Source: Algibacter sp045066735 (GTDB lineage: Bacteria; Bacteroidota; Bacteroidia; Flavobacteriales; Flavobacteriaceae). From it: DNA of 64,000 nucleotides. Shown here piece by piece: positions 52,770-60,059 of this stretch; position 1 is the first letter of the stretch, and every line of letters begins with the position of its first letter. A program made the translations under genes and the position numbers. The notes below the pieces were generated by a model, which did not search any database, was not told the origin of the DNA, and worked only from the letters and a program-made list of their open reading frames with translations. The stretch covers positions 163,743 to 227,742 of the forward strand of contig NZ_JBISHH010000013.1 in the NCBI RefSeq assembly GCF_045066735.1, in the 5' to 3' direction.

Positions 52770-54164
52770 ATGAGTAGTACATTATTTGACAAAGTGTGGG
52801 ATTCGCATGTTGTGCGAAACATTGCAGATGGACCAGATGTGTTTTATATAGACCGTCACTTAATTCACGAAGTTACAAGCCCTGTAGCTTTTGTAGGTTT
52901 AAAAAGTAGAGGCTTAAGCGTTTTGTACCCAGACCGTACATTTGCTGTTGCCGATCATAATACACCAACTATTAATCAACATTTACCTGTTGAAGATCCT
53001 TTATCTGCTAATCAGTTAAAAACTTTAGAAGATAATGCTAATCAATATGGTATTAGTCACTGGGGATTAGGTCACCAAAATAATGGTATTGTTCACGTTG
53101 TAGGACCAGAAAACGGTATTACACTTCCGGGAGCAACTATTGTTTGTGGAGATTCACATACATCTACTCATGGTGCTTTTGGAGCTATTGCCTTTGGTAT
53201 TGGTACTTCAGAGGTTGAAATGGTGCTTACTACACAATGTATTATGCAACCAAAACCTAAAAAAATGCGTATTAGCATTAATGGGCCTTTAAGTAAAGGT
53301 GTTACACCTAAAGATGTTGGTTTATACATTATTTCTCAATTAACAACTTCTGGTGCAACTGGATATTTTGTTGAGTATGCAGGTGATGTTTTTGAAAATA
53401 TGACAATGGAAGGCCGTATGACGGTTTGTAACTTATCTATAGAGATGGGTGCACGTGGAGGAATGATTGCTCCTGATGAAAAAACATTTGAGTATATCAA
53501 AGGAAGAGCGATGACTCCAAAAGGAGCAGATTGGGACAAGGCGATGACGTATTGGGAAACTTTAAAAACCGATGACGATGCTACTTTTGATAAAGATTTA
53601 GTCTTTAACGCGGCAGATATAGAACCAATGATTACTTACGGAACAAATCCGGGTATGGGTATGGGTATCTCTAAAAATATTCCGTCTGCAGAATCTGTAG
53701 AAGGTGGTAAAGCGACTTATGATAAGTCTTTGGCTTATATGGGGTATGCTGAGAATGAATCCATGATTGGTAAGAAAATCGATTACGTTTTTATTGGAAG
53801 TTGTACCAACGGGCGTATTGAAGATTTTAGAGCTTTTGCGTCGATTGTAAAAGGTCGTAAAAAAGCAGATAATGTTACGGCTTGGTTAGTACCAGGTTCT
53901 CATATTGTTGAAGCTAAAATTAAAGAAGAAGGTTTATTAGATATTTTTGAAACAGCCGGGTTTGTTCTAAGAGAGCCAGGATGTTCAGCTTGTTTAGCAA
54001 TGAATGATGATAAAGTACCTGCAGGTAAATATGCTGTAAGTACATCTAATAGAAACTTTGAAGGTCGCCAAGGACCAGGGTCTAGAACGTTATTAGCTAG
54101 CCCGTTAGTTGCAGCAGCTGCAGCGGTTACAGGTGTTGTAACAGACCCGAGAGAGCTTTTATAA
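52770..54164 (+). CDS. leuC: 3-isopropylmalate dehydratase, large subunit
   Basis: A 464-residue aconitase-family protein that isomerises 2- to 3-isopropylmalate. The [4Fe-4S] cysteines are in FIGSCTNGRIEDFRA and in REPGCSACLAMNDD near the C-terminus; GDSHTSTHGAFGA is the substrate loop. It functions with LeuD, encoded 118 bases downstream. Confidence 0.97.
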   Translation: MSSTLFDKVWDSHVVRNIADGPDVFYIDRHLIHEVTSPVAFVGLKSRGLSVLYPDRTFAVADHNTPTINQHLPVEDPLSANQLKTLEDNANQYGISHWGLGHQNNGIVHVVGPENGITLPGATIVCGDSHTSTHGAFGAIAFGIGTSEVEMVLTTQCIMQPKPKKMRISINGPLSKGVTPKDVGLYIISQLTTSGATGYFVEYAGDVFENMTMEGRMTVCNLSIEMGARGGMIAPDEKTFEYIKGRAMTPKGADWDKAMTYWETLKTDDDATFDKDLVFNAADIEPMITYGTNPGMGMGISKNIPSAESVEGGKATYDKSLAYMGYAENESMIGKKIDYVFIGSCTNGRIEDFRAFASIVKGRKKADNVTAWLVPGSHIVEAKIKEEGLLDIFETAGFVLREPGCSACLAMNDDKVPAGKYAVSTSNRNFEGRQGPGSRTLLASPLVAAAAAVTGVVTDPRELL

Positions 54165-54244
54165 GTTTTGTAGCGTGCAGTAAGTCGTTTTCAGTTTTAT
54201 AGAATGAAAAAGAGTGCTGCATAAAATATTAAAATAAATTTTTG

Positions 54245-54275
54245 ACTGCCAACTGAACACTGGCAACTGAATACT
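54245..54275 (+). repeat. Short tandem ACTG-type repeat in the leuD leader
   Basis: Two 14-base units, ACTGCCAACTGAAC and ACTGGCAACTGAAT, followed by a partial third (ACT). It lies in the leuC-leuD spacer, seven bases before the leuD ATG. I recall ACTG-rich spacers as common in flavobacterial genomes but cannot verify copy number. Confidence 0.6.
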
Positions 54276-54282
54276 AAAAATT

Positions 54283-54879
54283 ATGGCATACGATAAATTT
54301 ACAACATTAAAGAGTAGCGTAGTACCGTTACCAATAGAGAATGTAGATACAGATCAAATTATACCAGCTCGTTTTTTAAAAGCGACAACTCGTGATGGTT
54401 TTGGAGATAATTTATTCCGCGATTGGAGATACAATGGTGACAATACACCAAAAGAAGATTTTATATTAAATAACCCAATTTACACAGGGAAAATTTTATT
54501 AGGAGGAAAGAATTTTGGTTCTGGATCTTCTCGTGAGCACGCTGCTTGGGCGGTTTACGATTATGGCTTTCGTTGTGTAGTTTCTAGCTTTTTTGCAGAT
54601 ATCTTTAAGAATAACTGCTTAAATATTGGTGTTTTACCAGTACAAATTAGCCCAGAATTTTCTAACGAAATTTTTGAGGCTGTTTATGCAGATCCAAAAA
54701 CAGAGGTAGAAGTTGATTTAAAAGCACAAACTATTACGTTACTTTCTTCTGGAACAAAAGAAAGTTTTGATATTAATGGTTATAAGAAAGACAATATGTT
54801 AAATGGTTTTGATGATATCGATTATTTACAAAGTATGAAAAGCGAGATAGAAACATTTACAGAATCTCGTCCTTTCTAA
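54283..54879 (+). CDS. leuD: 3-isopropylmalate dehydratase, small subunit
   Basis: A 198-residue swivel-domain subunit. Motifs are NVDTDQIIPARFLKAT and GKNFGSGSSREHAAW. It completes the isomerase with LeuC. Four bases separate it from the next synthase gene. Confidence 0.97.
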   Translation: MAYDKFTTLKSSVVPLPIENVDTDQIIPARFLKATTRDGFGDNLFRDWRYNGDNTPKEDFILNNPIYTGKILLGGKNFGSGSSREHAAWAVYDYGFRCVVSSFFADIFKNNCLNIGVLPVQISPEFSNEIFEAVYADPKTEVEVDLKAQTITLLSSGTKESFDINGYKKDNMLNGFDDIDYLQSMKSEIETFTESRPF

Positions 54880-54883
54880 AAAA

Positions 54884-56401
54884 ATGGCAAAACACATAGA
54901 AATAATGGATACGACATTGCGCGATGGTGAACAAACCTCGAGCGTGTCGTTTTCTGCTTCTGAAAAACTCACTATAGCTAAACTTTTATTAGAAGAATTA
55001 AAAGTAGATCGTATTGAAATTGCTTCAGCACGTGTGTCGGAAGGAGAACTTCAAGCGGTTAAAGATGTTACAGCTTGGGCAAAAGAAAGCAACTATTTAA
55101 ATGCTGTTGAAGTTTTAACTTTTGTTGATAAAGGGATCTCTATAAATTGGATGCTAGAAGCAGGAGCAAAGGTACAAAACCTGTTAACAAAAGGTTCACT
55201 GAATCATTTAACACATCAGCTTAAGAAAACTCCAGATCAGCACTTTACAGAAATTAAAGAAAATATAAGTTTGGCCGTAGAGAACGGTATAGAAACTAAT
55301 ATTTATTTAGAAGATTGGAGTAATGGTATGCGAAATTCTAAAACTTATGTTTTTGACTTTCTAGAATTTTTAGCAACGCAACCCGTAAAGCGTATTATGC
55401 TTCCTGATACTTTAGGTGTATTAACACCAGAGGAATCTTTTGCTTTTGTAAAAGAAATAAAAGATAAATATCCAAGTTTACATTTCGATTTTCATGCACA
55501 TAATGATTATGATTTAGGTGTTGCCAATGTAATGGCTGGTTTAAAGGCCGGTGCCGATGGTTTGCATTTAACAGTAAATGGTATGGGCGAACGTGCAGGA
55601 AATGCACCAATGGCTAGTACAATTGCCGTTATTAATGATTTTATGCCTGAGATTGAAATTGGTGTAAACGAAACGTTTTTATACACGATTAGTAAACTTA
55701 TAGAAACCTTTTCTGGTTTTATGATACCTGCTAATAAGCCCGTTGTTGGTGCCAATGTGTTTACGCAAACTGCGGGAATACATGCCGATGGCGATAATAA
55801 AAACAATTTGTATTTCAGTGATTTAATGCCTGAGCGTTTTGGAAGAACTCGAAAGTATGCTTTGGGTAAATCGTCTGGAAAGGCTAATATTCAGAAGAAT
55901 TTACAAGAATTAGGACTTCAGCTTGATGATGAAGATCTTAAAAAAGTAACCCAGCGTATTATTGAGTTGGGCGATAAAAAGCAGGTTGTTACCAAGGAGG
56001 ATTTGCCGTATATTATTTCGGATGTTTTAGACAGAAGTTATGAGGAAAAGGTAAAAGTAAACGCATATGTGCTTACGCATGCTATGGGTTTAAAACCAAC
56101 TACTACAGTTTCGCTTACTATAAATGAAGAAGTTTTTGAAGAAAGCGCTCATGGAGATGGCCAGTTTGATGCATTCATGAATGCTATTAAAAGTGTTTTT
56201 AAACAGAAACAATTAAAGTTACCTAAATTAGTGGATTATGCAGTACGAATTCCGCCGGGAAGTAACTCTGATGCGCTTTGTGAAACCATTATTACATGGA
56301 AAAGTACTGAAAGGGAATTTAAAACACGTGGTTTAGATTCCGATCAAACGGTTTCTGCTATAAAAGCAACTGAAAAGATGCTTAATATTGTGGTTAGCTG
56401 A
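54884..56401 (+). CDS. leuA: 2-isopropylmalate synthase-type enzyme with regulatory domain
   Basis: A 505-residue acyltransferase of the DRE-TIM family, with DTTLRDGEQT at the start of the barrel, the metal ligands in DFHAHNDYDLGVANV and a C-terminal LeuA-regulatory-type domain (from about residue 370). Its position between leuD and leuB argues for 2-isopropylmalate synthase, but the sequence is of the long type that also includes citramalate synthases, so pyruvate as substrate cannot be excluded. The regulatory domain normally binds the end-product amino acid. Confidence 0.85.
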   Translation: MAKHIEIMDTTLRDGEQTSSVSFSASEKLTIAKLLLEELKVDRIEIASARVSEGELQAVKDVTAWAKESNYLNAVEVLTFVDKGISINWMLEAGAKVQNLLTKGSLNHLTHQLKKTPDQHFTEIKENISLAVENGIETNIYLEDWSNGMRNSKTYVFDFLEFLATQPVKRIMLPDTLGVLTPEESFAFVKEIKDKYPSLHFDFHAHNDYDLGVANVMAGLKAGADGLHLTVNGMGERAGNAPMASTIAVINDFMPEIEIGVNETFLYTISKLIETFSGFMIPANKPVVGANVFTQTAGIHADGDNKNNLYFSDLMPERFGRTRKYALGKSSGKANIQKNLQELGLQLDDEDLKKVTQRIIELGDKKQVVTKEDLPYIISDVLDRSYEEKVKVNAYVLTHAMGLKPTTTVSLTINEEVFEESAHGDGQFDAFMNAIKSVFKQKQLKLPKLVDYAVRIPPGSNSDALCETIITWKSTEREFKTRGLDSDQTVSAIKATEKMLNIVVS

Positions 56402-56456
56402 ATTAGTTTATTGTAAACTGAGATTATCTAGCTGTATGTTATAAGATAGCAAACTT

Positions 56457-56543
56457 GCCCGCGTTAGGGATTGAACGGCATGTTTGAGCTCGCCGACTTT
56501 AGGAGGAAGCGAGTAGTGAAAGCCCGACCCTCGGGGAACGCCC
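56457..56543. repeat. G+C-rich structured intergenic element between leuA and leuB
   Basis: An 87-base island of about 61% G+C (53 of 87 by my count) in a one-third G+C genome. It begins GCCCGCGTTAGGG and ends CCCTCGGGGAACGCCC; GCGTT/AACGC and AGGG/CCCT can pair at the ends, and CTCGC/GCGAG forms an inner hairpin. It has no open frame. It looks like a REP-like dispersed element or a structured RNA, and only one copy is in this window. Confidence 0.55.
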
Positions 56544-56581
56544 AAAAAATAAATAGAATTTAAAGTTTAAAATAAATAAAG

Positions 56582-57640
56582 ATGAAATTTAATATTGCAG
56601 TTTTAGCAGGTGACGGGATTGGACCTGAAGTAATGGAGCAAGCACAAAAAGTTAGTGAAGCGGTTGCGAAAAAATTTGGACATGAGATAACTTGGAAACC
56701 GGCCTTAACTGGTGCAGCTGCCATTGATGCTGTTGGAGAACCTTACCCAGATAGTACGCACCAAGTTTGTTTAGCTTCGGATGCTGTTTTATTTGGAGCT
56801 ATTGGTTTACCTCGTTTTGATAACGATCCGTCAGCAAAAGTTCGTCCAGAAAATGGTTTACTTCAAATGCGTAAGCAACTTGGTTTATTTGCTAATTTGC
56901 GTCCAACATTTACGTTTCCGTCGTTATTAGATAAATCGCCTTTAAAGCAGGAACGTATTGAAGGTACAGATTTAGTGTTTTTACGCGAACTTACTGGTGG
57001 TATTTACTTTGGTGAAAAGGGTAGAAGAGACGATGGCGAAACGGCTTACGATAATTGTGTATATACACGTATGGAAGTGCAACGTTTAGCTAAAAAAGGT
57101 TTTGAATTAGCGATGACGCGTTCTAAAAGATTGTGTTGTGTTGATAAGGCTAACGTTATGGAAACATCGCGCTTATGGAGAGAAACTGTACAAGCTATGG
57201 AGAAGGATTACCCTGAGGTGGAGGTAAGCTACGAGCTTGTTGATGCCGTTGCTATGCGTTTGGTACAATGGCCTAATAGTTATGATGTTTTAATTACTGA
57301 AAACTTATTTGGTGATATTTTAACCGATGAAGCTTCGGTTATTTCTGGGTCTATGGGATTAATGCCATCGGCATCTATGGGATCTGATATTGCTTTATTC
57401 GAGCCAATTCACGGGTCTTACCCACAAGCAACAGGTTTAGATATTGCTAACCCAATGGCTATGGTATTATCTGCAGCTATGATGTTTGAAATTGCTTTTA
57501 ATTTACCTGAAGAAGGAAAAGTAATTAGAGATGCTGTAAATAAAGCTTTAGCTGAAGGTATTGTTACTGAAGATTTAGCCGATGGCGGAAAAGCTTATGG
57601 TACAAATGCTGTAGGAGATTATTTAGCAGCTAATATCTAG
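56582..57640 (+). CDS. leuB: 3-isopropylmalate dehydrogenase
   Basis: A 352-residue NAD-dependent decarboxylating dehydrogenase, the third leucine-specific step. Motifs include AVLAGDGIGPEVM, RENGLLQ-type substrate loop (VRPENGLLQMRKQLG) and GDILTDEASVISGSMGLMPSASMG. The final bases AATATCTAG recur at 59576-59584 as part of a decayed duplication. A terminator follows immediately. Confidence 0.97.
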   Translation: MKFNIAVLAGDGIGPEVMEQAQKVSEAVAKKFGHEITWKPALTGAAAIDAVGEPYPDSTHQVCLASDAVLFGAIGLPRFDNDPSAKVRPENGLLQMRKQLGLFANLRPTFTFPSLLDKSPLKQERIEGTDLVFLRELTGGIYFGEKGRRDDGETAYDNCVYTRMEVQRLAKKGFELAMTRSKRLCCVDKANVMETSRLWRETVQAMEKDYPEVEVSYELVDAVAMRLVQWPNSYDVLITENLFGDILTDEASVISGSMGLMPSASMGSDIALFEPIHGSYPQATGLDIANPMAMVLSAAMMFEIAFNLPEEGKVIRDAVNKALAEGIVTEDLADGGKAYGTNAVGDYLAANI

Positions 57641-57700
57641 GCTACTAATATATATATTAAAAAACCTGTTAAGTGTTATGCTTAACAGGTTTTTTGTTTT
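57631..57700. repeat. leuB-end/terminator repeat, copy 1
   Basis: TAATATCTAG-gCTACTAA followed by the hairpin segment AAAACCTGTTAAG. The same order occurs at 59575-59650 in a degraded form. It contains the last codons and stop of leuB. Confidence 0.75.
57659..57695. terminator. Terminator between leuB and the hydrolase gene
   Basis: AAAACCTGTTAAG / CTTAACAGGTTTT with a seven-base loop, A-run before and T-run after, serving both convergent genes. Confidence 0.92.
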
Positions 57701-57716
57701 TATAATATGTTAAATA

Positions 57717-58772
57717 CTATTTGTTTTCATTAATAAACTGAATTACTTTTTCTGCAAATAAGTCAGGTTCGTTAAACATAGGAGAATGCCCAGATTTTTC
57801 AAATAGCACTAATTCTTTTTTGCTAGAGCCTAAATTGTCGAAAGCTTCTTGAGCAAAATATGGTGGTACAACGGCATCATGTTTACCCCATAAAACGAGT
57901 GAAGGAATGGTTATTTCTGAAAGGTTGCTGGTGTAATCTACAGTTTCCCACAAGCCTTTGTCTCTTAATATAGATTGTGTTTTATCACCTGTCCAAAGCA
58001 TGGTTAAAATGTTATATTTAAAAGCTAAATTATTGCTAATAGTCTCTGGTGGTTTGTTGATTATATTATCGTTTCTAAAGGTGTCATCAGCTTTATGTGC
58101 CTTTATATTCAATTTAAAAAAATCGGTTTCATTATAAAAATCAGGATTTACATTAGCAACTAAATCTAGTGCATCTTCCCAAAAACTCAGACTATTACCA
58201 GCTTCCATTTGTTCTAAAGCTATATTTTTAAAATTAGATATATATTCGAAGTAAAGCCCTTTTGGATTATGGGCTCCATCAACTTCAATCCATCCTGAGA
58301 AATCACTTTCATCCTTTATTAATGTTGCTGAGCCTAATGTTCCGCCCCAACTATGTCCCATAAGGAACAATTTAGAATCGCTACCGTATTTATGTTTTAT
58401 GACTTTTACCAATGCTAAAACGTCGTCTACCATTATATCAATAGTTAAGTCTTCTGCGTTATAACCACCTTGAGACATTCCAGATCCGCGTTGATCAAAA
58501 TATACTACAGCACAGTTTTTTTCTATTTCAGTTTTTATAGCATTATCACGATAACTTAATCCATTACCGCCTGGGCCACCATGTAAAATAATTAAAAATG
58601 TTTTATCTGTAGCGTTACCATGAATATAAGCAGGCATGTCTGCATCTTTATGGCGTACAAAAATGGTGGCATCTAATTGGGCTAAATTATCATCGCTAGT
58701 ACATGAAAAAACGGCACATAATGCAACAACTAGCAGTCCGATTTTTGAGTAATTATGTAATGTTTTATTCAT
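57717..58772 (-). CDS. Alpha/beta hydrolase lipoprotein
   Basis: A 351-residue secreted hydrolase. A signal sequence ends in ALCAVFSC with the lipobox cysteine near residue 24, so it is a lipoprotein. The alpha/beta fold shows the oxyanion segment LHGGPGGNG, DQRGSGMSQGG, the nucleophile elbow MGHSWGGTLG (Ser), VLWGKHDAVVPP (Asp) and SGHSPMFNEP (His). GxSxGG and HGGPG resemble proline iminopeptidase-like enzymes. Its start overlaps the stop of the preceding outer-membrane-type gene by eight bases. Substrate unknown. Confidence 0.88.
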   Translation of the reverse strand: MNKTLHNYSKIGLLVVALCAVFSCTSDDNLAQLDATIFVRHKDADMPAYIHGNATDKTFLIILHGGPGGNGLSYRDNAIKTEIEKNCAVVYFDQRGSGMSQGGYNAEDLTIDIMVDDVLALVKVIKHKYGSDSKLFLMGHSWGGTLGSATLIKDESDFSGWIEVDGAHNPKGLYFEYISNFKNIALEQMEAGNSLSFWEDALDLVANVNPDFYNETDFFKLNIKAHKADDTFRNDNIINKPPETISNNLAFKYNILTMLWTGDKTQSILRDKGLWETVDYTSNLSEITIPSLVLWGKHDAVVPPYFAQEAFDNLGSSKKELVLFEKSGHSPMFNEPDLFAEKVIQFINENK

Positions 58773-59418
58773 CTCTCATTTTCTTTTTAAAATTAAACCG
58801 ATAACCATATTCAAAGTTAAAAGCAGGTAATGCTCCTGCATTGTATGGTGTTCTTAGCATGAAATTTATATTGAAATAGCGTCCTGCAATTTTTTTGCCT
58901 GGTCTTTGTTTTCCAATCCCAACAGAAATAGATGGTGCATAATAGCTTCTTCCGGGTAGAAATACTTTATCTACTTTATCGCCGGTAACTTTGTATGTTT
59001 CGGGTAAAAAAGAACGGTAATAGCCTAACGGATTCACTTCAATACTAAATTGTTTACCTTTTTTATTTGTGCGTCGCCAAGTAATACCAGAATAAAGAAA
59101 AGCACCTGTATTGGTCGTTGATGAAAAATTAGTTTCGAACCCTAAATTAGCATTTAAAAGAAACTGATGCGTGTTTGTTCTCAGTCCGCGTTTTCTATTT
59201 TTCGTTTTAGTGTTTTCTTTCCAAAGATATTCTGCTCCAAAACTTAATCCATTATTCCAAAATATACTACCATGGTAGCCCACTTTAAATTCTATTCTAT
59301 TTAAAAAGGAAGAGGAGGATAAATCGGTTGGTTTTTTAATTTTCTGCAATTCTTGAGCTAATCCAACTTTTAAAAAAAATACTGATACAAGAATTAATAA
59401 GTGTAATTTTATTTTCAT
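58765..59418 (-). CDS. Predicted outer-membrane beta-barrel protein, unknown function
   Basis: A 217-residue protein with a signal peptide (residues 1-21, ending VGLAQ) and alternating aromatic and polar strands (RIEFKVGYHGSIFWNNGLSF, NFEYGYRFNFKKK at the C-terminus), consistent with a small barrel or outer-membrane associated protein. It is translationally coupled to the lipoprotein hydrolase. A degraded second copy of part of this gene lies upstream at 59645-59868. Confidence 0.72.
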   Translation of the reverse strand: MKIKLHLLILVSVFFLKVGLAQELQKIKKPTDLSSSSFLNRIEFKVGYHGSIFWNNGLSFGAEYLWKENTKTKNRKRGLRTNTHQFLLNANLGFETNFSSTTNTGAFLYSGITWRRTNKKGKQFSIEVNPLGYYRSFLPETYKVTGDKVDKVFLPGRSYYAPSISVGIGKQRPGKKIAGRYFNINFMLRTPYNAGALPAFNFEYGYRFNFKKKMRDE

Positions 59419-59574
59419 AGATATTGTGTTTTGAAAACAAATCTATTCTATGTTTTTAATGAATGCTGTTAATAATGAGCCAATTAAAACATAAATATAT
59501 ACTAATTTTAGTTTTAAAATTAAGCAGCAGTGAAGATTTGTAATTATAGATTAATAAGGAAGTTTGCGTTTTTA
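59419..59574. other. Upstream region of the outer-membrane gene
   Basis: A+T-rich DNA that must contain the promoter of the minus-strand pair. I see nothing else in it. The rest of the 641-base gap to the metalloprotease is covered by the duplicated terminator and pseudogene fragment, then A+T-rich DNA from about 59870 to 60059 with the promoter of the next gene. Confidence 0.55.
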
Positions 59575-59650
59575 TAATATCTAGACTACTAAAATTTAAT
59601 GTATATAATAAAACCTGTTAAGTGTTAGGCTTAACAGGTTTTCTTGTTAT
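59575..59650. repeat. leuB-end/terminator repeat, copy 2
   Basis: TAATATCTAG-aCTACTAA, then AAAACCTGTTAAG-tgttagg-CTTAACAGGTTTT. It repeats the end of leuB and its terminator 1.9 kb further on, with a 7-9 base expansion in the A+T-rich middle and one changed loop base. The hairpin is still capable of termination. Confidence 0.75.
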
Positions 59651-59868
59651 ACATATATATGTAATTACACCTGCATCGGTTTTAGAATATAAATTACTGA
59701 TAAACCCCTAGATTTTTATGCAATAGAAGGCTAAGTGTGCTTGTTTAGGTATCTTATTTTTGCTTTTTGAATTTTTCTATAAAAACATATTCCGCGAATA
59801 AGGTTAAACGATTTTACTAAAAGCATTACTCTCTAACCAATTTTAAATTCTGTTCTATTTAAAATGAT
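59645..59868 (-). pseudogene. Decayed copy of part of the 58765-59418 gene
   Basis: This stretch aligns by eye to 59085-59304 in the same order and orientation. Clearest blocks on the plus strand are cacctgtattggt against cacctgcatcggt, tctatttttcgtttt against tcttatttttgcttt, and tttaaattctattctattt against tttaaattctgttctattt. Several one- or two-base indels and a stop codon break the frame, so it cannot encode the protein. It sits just upstream of a second copy of the leuB terminator, as the intact gene pair sits upstream of the first. Confidence 0.7.
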
Positions 59869-60059
59869 AATCAAGATATGCTTATTTTGTGAATTGCTAT
59901 TCTTGCTATTTTCACCTTTACTAAATAGTAAATTAGAATTAAAAGGATCAAAAATCTTTAAATTCATAATAGCATAATTTCTTTAAATTAAAGTTTTGTG
60001 AAATAAAAGGAGCTAACGCTATTAATTTTATACTTTTAAAGATTATATACTTAATTTTT

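Noticed and set aside
54245..54275. Possible start of a CRISPR array
   Set aside because: The units are 14 bases, directly adjoining with no spacers, and there are no cas genes.
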